A DNA stretch of 64,000 nucleotides from Sphingobacteriales bacterium. Its GTDB lineage: Bacteria; Bacteroidota; Bacteroidia; UKL13-3. Under the pieces are notes generated by a model, which did no database searches, was not told the origin of the DNA, and was given only the letters and a program-made list of their open reading frames with translations. Numbering within the stretch: the stretch's first letter is position 1; each line of letters starts with the position of its first letter. Made by a program: the position numbers and the translations under genes. Shown here one piece after another: positions 36,164 through 45,179 of this stretch. Location of the stretch: assembly GCA_021299635.1 (NCBI GenBank), contig JAJTFA010000001.1:219842-283841 (forward strand). The letters run 5' to 3'.

Positions 36164-38359
36164 CTACTCAATCACAACTTTTTTAACCAGTAATTCTCCT
36201 TTTGTACCTTTAAGTTGAAGCAAATAAATTCCTTGCTGTATGCCGCGTATGGGGAGTTGCTGTCTTGCAATTTCATCTGCTGAATAACTTTTCGCCAAAC
36301 GGCCGTGCAGATCTATTAGCTCAATAGAAACAGGATAGATATGTTCAATTTGCAAGTGAATCATTTCAGAAGCAGGTTGAGGATAGATATTAAAAGAAGG
36401 TTTGAATGATGATAACTCATTTTGGCCAACTGGTGAACCGGTGGTAAAGTTAAATTGGGTGAAGTTGCCAAAGTCTGCAGTAAAGGTTTTTAGCAATCCA
36501 AATTCATAGGCATTCATGAATCTAACATAACCTGCACCTTCAACCGGTGGGTTCCAGAAACTCAATCCATTACCTCCTTTATCATTAAACTTAAAAGTGT
36601 AGCAACCGTAGCCTAAAGTCACTGTATCATAGTGTGTGGTATTTGGCTGGGTAAACACTTTGCTGAATTTAACCCGACCTTCGGTATCGGTAATGGAATA
36701 GTCATTGTCGGTTGGACGCTGATTGGTTCTTGTTTCCACCACAAATCTAAGTGGAATAGTTTGGGTGATATTGAAAGTGCTTTTCAATGTATTATTGTCG
36801 GTATAGGTATCAGGTTTCCAATTCACCGCATCAATCCATACCTCAAATGTTTTATTGCTTAGATCGCCTTGCCAGTTTATGTAATAAAGCGGAGCTTCCA
36901 CACTTTCATTAGGAAGCAATGTGGTAAAAAATTCGCCTGTTTGCACAGGTGCATTACCTGCTTTGAATTTAAAGCGCACATAATTTATGGTTTCCTTTCC
37001 GAAATTTTTAATACGCACCCTGCCATGATCGCATGCCGGGTTATATTTGCTATGCCAGAAATTATTGGTTGGAGCCATTATCTCCTCAATGCCTGCATCC
37101 ATTGCACGTTGGTTTGGTTTATAATAAACCAGGTAAGCCTCATAACCGTAACCTGCGCTACCGTTTGCAGTAAAGTCGTCCATATCAAGTTCTATTTTCA
37201 GGCTATCATTTGCTTTAGCGGTTAGTGTATATTCAAATGGCTTAATTAACTCACCCGGACACCAGTTGGAGCGGTCATAGATCCAAGTACCGCCCTGATT
37301 AATGATAGGATTAGAACCGCAATTGTCTCTCCATACAGACTGGGTAATAGGGGTGTTGTTATTTATTTTCAGGTAGTAGTTTTTCTTGCAAAATTCAGCA
37401 CAATTTTCATTTTGCTCTCCTCCATGTCCGGTTACCATAATTCGCAACTTACTTTCAGCAATGTTAGAGTCAATTTTAAAAGTTTTCAGTGTTAGGTAGT
37501 TTTCAATAGAGTTATTCGGATTGCCGTAAGGAAAATATCCGCTGTAAACTTTTTCAAGTCTGATGGGTTCACGATTGGTTATGCCTTCAATAAAATGAAA
37601 ATCAATGGTAGATGTAAATCCGTACGTATATCCTTCATAAGTTATACGCACATCAGCAGAGTCGTGCAGGTATGGCATAAAATCTGTTACATCAAAAATA
37701 TACTGGTATTGAAAAGTCTTTGGGAAGAATTTGGCATATGGTGTAATTAATCTGGCCATTTCCCAGGTGTTAATTACATCAAAAACATCGTAGTAAGGTG
37801 TATTTACTTTGGTAATTTTACTATTGGATGCGATGAAGGTTGAATCTATTTTTTTGCCTGTGCTGTCAAAAGTGTAACGATAAAAGTTAGCTGCCCAGCC
37901 TATGATGGTATCTGTTGGAGTGGTTGGAGTCAATGTGTTTAAATACCTGATGATGGTATATTTTGCAGCAGGTACTGAGTCTGTTTTTTTAGTTGTGCTG
38001 TTAAAACTATTAATCCATGTAGTATCGCTGCTATAAAGAAGGGAGTCCTGTATATTGCCATTTACCCTGAATGAAGGTGCCTGTTTTAATGTTGAATCTT
38101 TTTTTCCTGTATTTTCTCTGATAGCTACTTTTAGTGTGTAATCCCATTCACACTGCCCATTTGATAAGCATCCCAACGTGAGGCGTAACCAGATACGCTG
38201 GCTTTTTTTATCAGAAGAAGGGAAACCTACGCGTTTGTCAAAATTACCATATCGGTTCATATGAAATTTATCGAACGCACGTATGGTTGTTGTATCGCCA
38301 TTTGCAGCAAATACCTGAGAGACTAAAAGTGTACAGAAAAAAAGTAAAGCTTGTTTCAT
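36164..38359 (-). CDS. PNGase F-like glycoamidase with T9SS sorting domain
   Basis: 731 residues from the ATG at 38359; an in-frame upstream start adds eight residues. Signal peptide (1-19) is followed by the two jellyroll domains of peptide-N-glycosidase F, which cuts N-glycans from asparagine. The three acids known to matter in Elizabethkingia PNGase F (D60, E118, E206) line up with D73 in GQCEWDY, E242 in RITYEGY and E322 in NCAEFC. Other shared blocks are ITPYAKFF, FDVTDFMPYL and DRSNWCPG. An insertion of about 90 residues lies between the first acid and ITPY. A further beta domain follows, then a type A T9SS sorting domain (about 650-731, NIYPQPASE to GIYLLQLKG). Export by T9SS to act on external glycoproteins is inferred. 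Confidence 0.87.
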   Translation of the reverse strand: MKQALLFFCTLLVSQVFAANGDTTTIRAFDKFHMNRYGNFDKRVGFPSSDKKSQRIWLRLTLGCLSNGQCEWDYTLKVAIRENTGKKDSTLKQAPSFRVNGNIQDSLLYSSDTTWINSFNSTTKKTDSVPAAKYTIIRYLNTLTPTTPTDTIIGWAANFYRYTFDSTGKKIDSTFIASNSKITKVNTPYYDVFDVINTWEMARLITPYAKFFPKTFQYQYIFDVTDFMPYLHDSADVRITYEGYTYGFTSTIDFHFIEGITNREPIRLEKVYSGYFPYGNPNNSIENYLTLKTFKIDSNIAESKLRIMVTGHGGEQNENCAEFCKKNYYLKINNNTPITQSVWRDNCGSNPIINQGGTWIYDRSNWCPGELIKPFEYTLTAKANDSLKIELDMDDFTANGSAGYGYEAYLVYYKPNQRAMDAGIEEIMAPTNNFWHSKYNPACDHGRVRIKNFGKETINYVRFKFKAGNAPVQTGEFFTTLLPNESVEAPLYYINWQGDLSNKTFEVWIDAVNWKPDTYTDNNTLKSTFNITQTIPLRFVVETRTNQRPTDNDYSITDTEGRVKFSKVFTQPNTTHYDTVTLGYGCYTFKFNDKGGNGLSFWNPPVEGAGYVRFMNAYEFGLLKTFTADFGNFTQFNFTTGSPVGQNELSSFKPSFNIYPQPASEMIHLQIEHIYPVSIELIDLHGRLAKSYSADEIARQQLPIRGIQQGIYLLQLKGTKGELLVKKVVIE

Positions 38360-38448
38360 GTTGATTAACTTTAATGAGCGCAATGTATGAATTCTGCAAC
38401 AATTCTCAAGATGGTTTAAAACGATAGATAGCAGCTAATCCGCCTATG

Positions 38449-38487
38449 CAATCAAAGCCTGTCGCTGCGCGACTGTAGGCTTTTTTG
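38449..38487 (+). repeat. 39-base terminator-like hairpin, copy 1
   Basis: Identical to copy 2 over all 39 bases. It begins CAATCAAAGCCTG and ends AGGCTTTTTTG. The stem is AAAGCCT/AGGCTTT with an inner GTCGC/GCGAC, and a T-run on the plus strand. It has the shape of an intrinsic terminator, but the nearest plus-strand gene end is at 36157. Confidence 0.85.
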
Positions 38488-38521
38488 TTGGATTTAAATA
38501 ATCCTGAGGGGAGTGGATGCT

Positions 38522-38560
38522 CAATCAAAGCCTGTCGCTGCGCGACTGTAGGCTTTTTTG
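38522..38560 (+). repeat. 39-base terminator-like hairpin, copy 2
   Basis: Exact direct repeat of copy 1, 34 bases downstream of it. The intervening bases are unrelated to the repeat. The plus-strand T-run has the same orientation as copy 1. Confidence 0.85.
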
Positions 38561-38602
38561 CCATTCAGCCTTACAACAACTAAGTTGTTGACGGCTTCAT
38601 AA

Positions 38603-38641
38603 CAAAAAAGCCCGAACATTTTCATGTTCAGGCTTTGATTG
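38603..38641 (-). terminator. tRNA-Pro terminator, third 39-base hairpin (inverted, variant loop)
   Basis: Read on the minus strand it starts CAATCAAAGCCTG and ends GGGCTTTTTTG, the same flanks and the same total length as copies 1 and 2, but with a different 15-base centre. It directly follows the last base of tRNA-Pro and ends in a T-run, so it is a plausible tRNA terminator. Confidence 0.85.
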
Positions 38642-38715
38642 TCGGAGTGGCAGGATTTGAACCTACGACCTCCAGCACCCCATGCTGGCGCGATACCAGG
38701 CTACGCTACACCCCG
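38642..38715 (-). tRNA. tRNA-Pro (anticodon GGG)
   Basis: 74 bases that fold into a full cloverleaf. The acceptor stem pairs CGGGGTG with CACTCCG (one G-T). The anticodon stem CCAGC/GCTGG encloses loop ATGGGGT with anticodon GGG. The T-arm holds GGTTCAAATCC, and the discriminator is A. CCA is not encoded. It reads codons CCC and CCU. A promoter (TTG-N20-TAAGTTTG) lies just upstream and a terminator just downstream, so it can be transcribed on its own. Confidence 0.95.
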
Positions 38716-38730
38716 ATTAGTATCAATGTG

Positions 38731-38761
38731 CAAACTTATTTGATTTGTTGTATCAAATCAA
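38731..38761 (-). promoter_or_regulatory. Candidate tRNA-Pro promoter
   Basis: On the minus strand, TTG (38761-38759), a 20-base spacer, then an exact -7 TAAGTTTG (38738-38731), 15 bases before the tRNA 5' end. The promoter lies inside the 3' end of the LD-carboxypeptidase gene on the same strand. Confidence 0.6.
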
Positions 38762-39653
38762 GCATTGAACCATTTTCATTTACGGTTAAATGATATTCAG
38801 CACCAAGTATTAATGGCAAATTCCGCTTTTCATGTCCTGCCGGATAGGAAAAACAAACCGGAAAATCATAATCAGACACGTGTTGTTTGATGATTTCTTC
38901 AGCTGTTAATCCAAATGGAATGGCATTGTCTTTCATGTCACTCATCCCTCCAACAACCAGTCCTGCTAATGCATGCAGCTTACCGTTACGTTTCAAATTC
39001 ATCATCATTCTATCAATATGATAGAGGTATTCATCCAAATCTTCGAGAAATAAAATTTTACCTGCTGTATCTACATCAGAAGCAGAGCCCACCAAGCTAT
39101 ACAATACAGAAAGGTTGCCACCTACCAAGGGTGCTTTGGCTGTTCCGTTTCTGTTAAGCAAATGATGCCCGGTTGATGTAGCCTCCGATTTTTCTCCAAA
39201 TAATATTTTGCGCAGGTTTCCTATGCTTTCATCATCGGCCTTATCAGGCTGCATATTTATAGGCATGGTGGCATGCAGCGTAGGTATTTTATATTGTTGA
39301 TGAATATGATTATGTAATACGGTTATGTCACTATATCCAATAATCCATTTGGGATGCTGGTTAAAAATATCAAAGCTTAGCTGGTCTATTATTCTAACAG
39401 TGCCATAACCACCGCGGGCACAAATAATGGCTTTAACACTGGGGGTATCTAATAATTTCTGAAAACCACTTGCCCGTTGTTGGTCGTTGCCTGCAAATTG
39501 GTTTTGTGTTTCAAAAAGGGTAGATGCCAATTGGACGTTCAATCCCCATGATTCAAAAATTTGAATAGCAGGAGTTATTTCATCTGCTGAAATTTTGCGT
39601 GCCGTAGCTGCAATGCCAATGGTATCTCCCGGTTTTAAAAAAGGAATACGCAT
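38736..39653 (-). CDS. ldcA: LD-carboxypeptidase (peptidase S66)
   Basis: 305 residues. Removes the terminal D-alanine from tetrapeptides in peptidoglycan recycling, or a related muropeptide cleavage. Family marks: KPGDTIGIAATARKI at the start, ARGGYGTVRIIDQL (about 87-100), the nucleophile Ser in WIGYSDITVLH (about 111-121), LFLEDLDEYLYHIDRM (about 205-220) with the catalytic Glu, and PAGHEKRNLPLILG near the end with the catalytic His. Without a signal peptide it is cytoplasmic. The start overlaps the stop of the mannose-1-phosphate guanylyltransferase gene by one base, so the two are co-translated. Confidence 0.93.
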   Translation of the reverse strand: MRIPFLKPGDTIGIAATARKISADEITPAIQIFESWGLNVQLASTLFETQNQFAGNDQQRASGFQKLLDTPSVKAIICARGGYGTVRIIDQLSFDIFNQHPKWIIGYSDITVLHNHIHQQYKIPTLHATMPINMQPDKADDESIGNLRKILFGEKSEATSTGHHLLNRNGTAKAPLVGGNLSVLYSLVGSASDVDTAGKILFLEDLDEYLYHIDRMMMNLKRNGKLHALAGLVVGGMSDMKDNAIPFGLTAEEIIKQHVSDYDFPVCFSYPAGHEKRNLPLILGAEYHLTVNENGSMLDLIQQIK

Positions 39654-40741
39654 CAGGTGTATTTATCTTCAAATTTTAACTTAATATCTGTAACAATTTG
39701 TTTTACCTCTTGCTCCAAATTCTTATCGCAAATCAATACAACATCTTTTGTATCTACAATTATTAAGTCTTTTACACCCTTTAATACCACCAGCCGATCT
39801 CCCGAAGCGCTTACCATACTCCCGGAAACATCATAAGCCATTACATTTTTACCCCTGATTACATTTCTATGTTCGTCTTTTTCAAGATTCTCATAAAGAG
39901 AGGTCCAGGTACCCAGATCACTCCAACCAAAATCAACAGGAATAACGTATACATTTTCTGCCTTTTCCATGATACCATAATCAATGGAAACGCTTCTGCA
40001 CTGCTCGTAAATAGATTGTATCACTTTGGGTTCATCAGCAGTAAAGAAACTCCTGGCAGCCTCTTTAAACAAGGCATGGTGCTCTGGCATATGGTGCTTA
40101 AATGCCTCCTTTATAGAAGAAATACTCCAAACAAAAATACCTGCGTTCCATAAAAAGTCACCGCTCTCAATAAAGGTTTGTGCAATTTCAAGTGTTGGTT
40201 TTTCTGTAAATGTTTTAACGCGGTAAATATTATCTGCTTCGTTATTGCTGATGTACTGAATATATCCGTAACCGGTGTCAGGTCTGCTAGGCCTGATACC
40301 AAGTGTAATCAGGGCATTACTTTTCTGAGCATAGCCCATTGCATGATCAATATTGTGGATGAATTCCTGCTCATTTAAGATCAGATGATCAGATGGTGCA
40401 ATAACACAAACGCCATGTGTATTTATCTTACCAATTTTGGCTGTTGCATATGCAATACAAGCTGCTGTATTTTTTATTGCCGGTTCGCCCAATATGCATT
40501 GCTCAGGTATTTCCGGTAATTGAGTTTTTACCAAATCTGCGTATAACTGATTCGTAACAATGTATATGTTGTTTTCATCAAAATGATTCAGAAAACGCTC
40601 ATAGGTTAACTGCAGTAAACTCTTTCCCACACCCAGAATATCCAGAAACTGTTTTGGATAGGCGCTTCGGCTGGACGGCCAGAAGCGGGTTCCGATTCCG
40701 CCAGCCATGATGATGGCGTAATAATTCTTATTTTTATTCAT
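39653..40741 (-). CDS. manC: Mannose-1-phosphate guanylyltransferase
   Basis: Makes GDP-mannose from GTP and mannose-1-phosphate, for mannose- and fucose-containing surface glycans. 362 residues, so this is the short, single-function form without the phosphomannose isomerase half. The pyrophosphorylase signature is MAGGIGTRFWPSSR then YPKQFLD (about residues 13-34). VIAPSDHLI and FTEKP (near 168) are the other nucleotidyltransferase blocks, and SIDYGIMEKAE and DFGWSDLGTW (about 250-280) identify the mannose-1-P subgroup. It is coupled to ldcA downstream and is divergent from recQ. Confidence 0.95.
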   Translation of the reverse strand: MNKNKNYYAIIMAGGIGTRFWPSSRSAYPKQFLDILGVGKSLLQLTYERFLNHFDENNIYIVTNQLYADLVKTQLPEIPEQCILGEPAIKNTAACIAYATAKIGKINTHGVCVIAPSDHLILNEQEFIHNIDHAMGYAQKSNALITLGIRPSRPDTGYGYIQYISNNEADNIYRVKTFTEKPTLEIAQTFIESGDFLWNAGIFVWSISSIKEAFKHHMPEHHALFKEAARSFFTADEPKVIQSIYEQCRSVSIDYGIMEKAENVYVIPVDFGWSDLGTWTSLYENLEKDEHRNVIRGKNVMAYDVSGSMVSASGDRLVVLKGVKDLIIVDTKDVVLICDKNLEQEVKQIVTDIKLKFEDKYT

Positions 40742-40883
40742 TTATATTAAAACTGCCTTAAATAGTTGATGGGAAAATTATTTAATAATCTGGTATATAA
40801 CGTTTTATCCATATTAAACGATGTGTTGCCATACGCAAATAACGAATTTAGCCTTCAAATTTTCAAAAAAGGATTTGGCGTAT

Positions 40884-40891
40884 TAACTTCG
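40884..40891 (+). promoter_or_regulatory. Candidate recQ -7 element (TAACTTCG)
   Basis: One mismatch to TAnnTTTG, 37 bases before the recQ ATG. The rest of the 186-base divergent region shows no better site. Confidence 0.3.
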
Positions 40892-40927
40892 TGCCCCTTT
40901 TAATAAAAAAGGATTTAAGTCAAAATC

Positions 40928-43123
40928 ATGGCTAAAACAAAAACAGCACAAAAAAGTGCAAAAGAATGCCTGCAGGAATTTTTCGGGTTTGATAGTTTTA
41001 AAGGCGAACAGGAAATCATTATCAATAATCTGCTTAAAGGCAATGACACATTTGTGATTATGCCAACAGGTGGTGGCAAGTCACTTTGCTACCAGCTACC
41101 CGCACTAATGCTTCCTGGCACCGCTATTATCATCTCTCCGCTTATCGCCCTGATGAAAAATCAGGTTGATCAAATCAGGAGCTTCAGCCATGATACGGTT
41201 GCTCATTTCATGAATTCATCCTTGTCTAAAACAGAGATCACAAAAGTTAAACACGATGTGACGGGAGGTAATACCAAAATGCTGTATATAGCCCCTGAAA
41301 CATTAAAGAAAGATGAAACCATTGATTTTCTGAAAAGCATTAATATTTCTTTTGTGGCGGTAGATGAAGCCCATTGTATATCTGAGTGGGGACATGATTT
41401 CAGGCCTGAGTACCGCAGAATAAAACAAATGGTAAAAGAGATTAAGGATGTTCCGATGATGGCATTAACCGCAACGGCAACTCCTAAAGTGCAGCAGGAT
41501 ATTATTAAAAATCTCCAAATGACAGATGCCACACTTTATAAATCTTCTTTTAACCGTTCCAATCTTTATTATGAGGTAAGGCCAAAAGGCAAGAAGAATG
41601 AAGTGGTAAAAGAGTTGGTTTCTTTTATCAAATCACGCAAAAGCAAATCAGGTATTATTTATTGTTTAAGCAGAAAGAAAGTTGAAGAACTTGCTGAGAT
41701 ATTAAAAGCCAATGGCATCAAGGCCTTGCCTTACCATGCAGGCTTGGATGCAAAAATGCGCGCTGCCCACCAAGATGCATTCCTGATGGAGGAGTGTGAT
41801 GTAATTGTAGCAACCATTGCATTTGGTATGGGTATTGATAAGCCGGATGTGCGTTTTGTGATTCATTACGATATTCCTAAAAGTATAGAAGGCTATTACC
41901 AGGAAACCGGTAGAAGTGGGCGTGATGGGTTGGAAGGAGAATGTATCTTATTTTACAATCCTGCTGATATTGAAAAGCTGGAAAAGTTTATGAAAGACAA
42001 GCCTGTGGCAGAGCGTGAAATTGGCGAGTTGCTCATTTTTGAAACGCAGGCATTTGCAGAAACATCTTCCTGCAGAAGGAAATTCCTGTTGCATTATTTT
42101 GGTGAAGAGTTTGCCGAAAAGGAGTGCAACAAAATGTGTGACAACTGTCGTCATCCGAAAACGAAAGAAGATGCCAAAGATGCTGCCATCCTTGTTCTTA
42201 AAACAGTTCAGGCTATCAAAGGTAAACATAACCTGAAGCATGTGGTAGAGATTTTGGTCGGTAAAAAAACACACGAAGTAGGATTGAGTGATCACCATAA
42301 ATTGGAGTCTTTCGGTAAAGGCAAAGAGCGTGATGAGATATATTGGAAATCCGTTATTCGCATGCTGCTTGTAAACGGTTATATTACTAAGAATATCGAG
42401 AATTATGGTTTGCTTAGCCTAAATGAAAAGGGCGAAACGTATTTGAAAAAGCCAGTAAAATTAGAGATGGCGGTTGACCAGAAATTTGAACGGGTAATGG
42501 ATGATGATGAAGCAGTAGAGGTAGAGAATGTGTTTGATGAAGTATTGTTTGATATGCTGAAAGACCTAACAAGAAAAGTAGGTAAGCAGCAAGGCTTACC
42601 ACCTTACATCATCTTTCCGGAAGCAGCATTGGAGGAAATGGCGTTTAAGTTCCCCATCACCATGGATGAGCTGAGTAAGATAACCGGGGTAAACAAAGGG
42701 AAAGCCATGAAATTTGGCAAGCCTTACCTTGATTTAATTGCCAAATATGTAGAGGATAATAATATAGAACGTGCAGAGGATGTTGTGGTAAAAAGTGTGG
42801 TAAACAAATCAGCCAAAAAAATTGCCATCATTACCAATATTGATAAAAAGATTTCACTGGCAGATATCTCCCGTTCTTTGGGTATGAGCCTGCCCGATTT
42901 ACTTAATGAACTACAAACTATTGTAATGTCGGGTACCAAATTGAATTTGCGCGCTTATGTAGAAGAGCTAACCGATGATGAAACCTTGGATGAGGTGATG
43001 GACTTTTTTAAGAAAAGCGAAACCGACTCTATCGAAGATGCATTGAAGGAATATGGCAATGAATTTAGCAAGGAGGATTTACAGCTGATGAAAATTTATT
43101 TCATTTCTGAGCATGCCTTCTAA
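40928..43123 (+). CDS. recQ: ATP-dependent DNA helicase RecQ
   Basis: 3'-5' DNA helicase acting in recombination and fork repair. 731 residues. Helicase motif I MPTGGGKSLCYQLP lies near residue 45-58, motif II VDEAHCISEWGHDF near 144-157, motif VI QETGRSGRDG near 327. The zinc-binding cysteines (C near 395, then CNKMCDNC near 410-420) and the RQC winged helix follow. An HRDC-like region lies near 540-620. A further C-terminal helical part extends beyond the usual 600-residue RecQ, as is common in Bacteroidota. The ATG at 40928 is the only sensible start. Confidence 0.96.
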   Translation: MAKTKTAQKSAKECLQEFFGFDSFKGEQEIIINNLLKGNDTFVIMPTGGGKSLCYQLPALMLPGTAIIISPLIALMKNQVDQIRSFSHDTVAHFMNSSLSKTEITKVKHDVTGGNTKMLYIAPETLKKDETIDFLKSINISFVAVDEAHCISEWGHDFRPEYRRIKQMVKEIKDVPMMALTATATPKVQQDIIKNLQMTDATLYKSSFNRSNLYYEVRPKGKKNEVVKELVSFIKSRKSKSGIIYCLSRKKVEELAEILKANGIKALPYHAGLDAKMRAAHQDAFLMEECDVIVATIAFGMGIDKPDVRFVIHYDIPKSIEGYYQETGRSGRDGLEGECILFYNPADIEKLEKFMKDKPVAEREIGELLIFETQAFAETSSCRRKFLLHYFGEEFAEKECNKMCDNCRHPKTKEDAKDAAILVLKTVQAIKGKHNLKHVVEILVGKKTHEVGLSDHHKLESFGKGKERDEIYWKSVIRMLLVNGYITKNIENYGLLSLNEKGETYLKKPVKLEMAVDQKFERVMDDDEAVEVENVFDEVLFDMLKDLTRKVGKQQGLPPYIIFPEAALEEMAFKFPITMDELSKITGVNKGKAMKFGKPYLDLIAKYVEDNNIERAEDVVVKSVVNKSAKKIAIITNIDKKISLADISRSLGMSLPDLLNELQTIVMSGTKLNLRAYVEELTDDETLDEVMDFFKKSETDSIEDALKEYGNEFSKEDLQLMKIYFISEHAF

Positions 43124-43132
43124 TTTTTTTCG

Positions 43133-43161
43133 TTTGTTATTAAATTTAGTTTATACATTTG
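43133..43161 (+). promoter_or_regulatory. Candidate kup promoter
   Basis: TTTG at 43133-43136, a 17-base spacer, then TACATTTG at 43154-43161, an exact match to both elements of the Bacteroidota promoter. It sits 16 bases before the GTG start. Confidence 0.6.
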
Positions 43162-43177
43162 TTTAAACAATAAAGCA

Positions 43178-45121
43178 GTGTCAGATCATCACAGCAAGAT
43201 GTCTAAGCTCACCGCTGGTGGGCTCTTGGTAGCGTTGGGTATTATTTTCGGAGATATAGGTACTTCTCCGCTCTATGTTTTTAAAGCAATAGTTTCTGGT
43301 AAAAGCATCTCAACAGATTTGATTTATGGCGGCCTTTCTGCCATTTTCTGGACCATTACCCTCCAAACCACAATTAAATATGTAATCATAGTTTTACGTG
43401 CCGATAACAACGGTGAAGGTGGCATCTTCTCTTTGTATGCCCTGGTCAGACGTAGAAAACCCTTTCTCATTTTCCCTGCTATAATTGGTGGTTGTGCACT
43501 GCTTGCCGATGGCATGATTACGCCACCCATTTCTGTTTCTTCAGCTGTAGAGGGTTTACTTATATTAAATCCAGATATACCTACGCTTCCTATCGTTATT
43601 GCAATCATTACCCTGTTGTTTCTTTTGCAGCGCATGGGTACCAATATTGTTGGCCGCATGTTTGGTCCGGTAATGCTGGTATGGTTCAGCATGCTGGGTG
43701 TTCTGGGTTTAATAAGCCTTGCTTCTCATCCAGAAGTATTAAAAGCGATAAATCCTCGCTACGCCTATGAGCTTCTTGTGTTTTATCCGGAAGGCTTTTG
43801 GTTGTTAGGTGCCGTTTTTCTTTGCACAACAGGTGCAGAAGCACTATACTCAGATATGGGTCATTGCGGTAAAAAGAACATTCGTGTAAGTTGGATCTTT
43901 GTAAAAATCACTCTCCTGTTGAATTATTTTGGTCAAGGTGCTTTTGTGCTCAATTCGGTTGGTACTAAAACCGCTAATATAAACCCGTTTTTTGCCATCA
44001 TGCCCGAGTGGTTTCTACTTACAGGCATTGTGGTGGCAACACTTGCCACCATTATAGCCAGCCAGGCAATGATTAGCGGATCATTTACGCTTGTTTCTGA
44101 GGCCCTGAGGTTAAATGTGTGGCCAAAAGTAACGTTAAAATATCCTTCTGATGCAAAGGGGCAGATTTATGTTCCCAGTGTAAATTGGATTTTATGTGCA
44201 GGCTGTATCGGAATAGTACTTTATTTCAAGGAATCCTCTAAAATGGAAGCTGCCTATGGCTTGGCCATCATTACCACCATGATGATGACAACTGTATTGC
44301 TGGTAAACTACTTGCGTAAAATCAGGGCACCTAAATGGTTTATCTTTATCATAGGAGCGGTCTACTTGTGTATTGAGTCTTGTTTTTTAATTGCCAATAT
44401 TGTTAAAATACCTCATGGTGGCTGGCTTACCTTATTGATAAGCATGGTTTTCATTACGGTGATGTGGGTTTGGTTTAAAGGAAGAAAAATCAAAAACCGC
44501 CTTACTGAGTTTGTTAACCTCAGAGATTACCTTCCGGTTTTGCAGGAACTTAGTAAGGATGAGTCTGTATCTAAATACTCTACCCATTTGGTTTATCTTA
44601 CCAGTGCCGACCATTTGATGGATGTAGAGTATAAAATCATTTACTCCATTCTTCAAAAACAGCCCAAAAGAGCTGATGTTTACTGGTTTGTTCATATAAA
44701 TGTAGTTGACCAGCCTTATACCATGGAGTATAGGGTAGATCATATTGTGCCGCATGATGTAATTAAAATTGAATTTAAGCTTGGCTTTAGGGTTGAACAG
44801 AAAATTAACTTTTATTTCCGAAAGGTAGTTGAGGAGTTGATGCGTAACCATGAAGTAGATGTTACCTCGCGTTATGCCTCTTTAAGTAAAGTTAATGTAA
44901 CGGGAGATTTCCGATTTGTGGTATTAAAACGCCACCTTTCCTATGAGAATGAGCTTTCTCTTTCTGAGGAGTTAATAATGGATGCATACAGCACACTGGA
45001 TTACCTGAGTTTAAGCGAGGAGAAAGCCTTTGGCCTCGATACCAGTTCGGTTACCATTGAAAAAGTACCACTTGTTATTGCTCCTGTAAAAGAGTTTAAA
45101 CTGAAGCGGGTGTTCCGTTAG
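43178..45121 (+). CDS. kup: Kup-family potassium uptake transporter
   Basis: 647 residues with about twelve membrane helices and a cytoplasmic C-terminal part (about 450-647). The family signature GIIFGDIGTSPLYVF lies near residue 20, and the conserved GEGGIFSLYALVRR near 78 and DGMITPPISVSSAVEG near 110 are clear. It takes up K+ with protons. The start is GTG at 43178 (MSDHHSK) or ATG at 43199 (MSKLTAGG); I prefer the first because both promoter spacing and the hydrophilic N-terminus fit, but the choice is open. The gene is monocistronic, with tRNA-Gln following. Confidence 0.93.
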   Translation: MSDHHSKMSKLTAGGLLVALGIIFGDIGTSPLYVFKAIVSGKSISTDLIYGGLSAIFWTITLQTTIKYVIIVLRADNNGEGGIFSLYALVRRRKPFLIFPAIIGGCALLADGMITPPISVSSAVEGLLILNPDIPTLPIVIAIITLLFLLQRMGTNIVGRMFGPVMLVWFSMLGVLGLISLASHPEVLKAINPRYAYELLVFYPEGFWLLGAVFLCTTGAEALYSDMGHCGKKNIRVSWIFVKITLLLNYFGQGAFVLNSVGTKTANINPFFAIMPEWFLLTGIVVATLATIIASQAMISGSFTLVSEALRLNVWPKVTLKYPSDAKGQIYVPSVNWILCAGCIGIVLYFKESSKMEAAYGLAIITTMMMTTVLLVNYLRKIRAPKWFIFIIGAVYLCIESCFLIANIVKIPHGGWLTLLISMVFITVMWVWFKGRKIKNRLTEFVNLRDYLPVLQELSKDESVSKYSTHLVYLTSADHLMDVEYKIIYSILQKQPKRADVYWFVHINVVDQPYTMEYRVDHIVPHDVIKIEFKLGFRVEQKINFYFRKVVEELMRNHEVDVTSRYASLSKVNVTGDFRFVVLKRHLSYENELSLSEELIMDAYSTLDYLSLSEEKAFGLDTSSVTIEKVPLVIAPVKEFKLKRVFR

Positions 45122-45161
45122 ATTTTTTTTAAAAAAGGCTTTATAAATACCTAAAATCTCC

Positions 45162-45169
45162 TATTTTTG
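45162..45169 (+). promoter_or_regulatory. Candidate tRNA-Gln promoter -7 element
   Basis: TATTTTTG, an exact TAnnTTTG match, ten bases before the mature tRNA 5' end. No TTG stands out at -33. Confidence 0.5.
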
Positions 45170-45179
45170 CTGCCCACTT

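Larger units (their letters stand above)
38360..38641. other. Intergenic region rich in hairpins
   Basis: 282 bases between the PNGase F-like gene and tRNA-Pro. It holds three related 39-base hairpin elements (entered separately) and a fourth small hairpin CAACAAC-TAA-GTTGTTG at 38574-38590. A TACATTGC, near the -7 consensus, with TTG 19 bases upstream, lies on the minus strand before the ATG at 38359. I see no ORF here. Confidence 0.6.

Noticed and set aside
38449..38560. Possible CRISPR array or attachment-site repeat
   Set aside because: Only two direct copies, each a hairpin ending in a T-run; no cas gene, no further spacer, no integrase. Better explained as terminator-like elements.
38642..38715. 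tRNA-Pro as an integration site for a mobile element
   Set aside because: The tRNA is intact, no 3'-end duplicate of it is seen nearby, and both neighbours are ordinary chromosomal genes with no integrase.
44432..44851. 139-residue open frame antisense to kup
   Set aside because: Mirror of the transporter's C-terminal domain; no supporting promoter or family.
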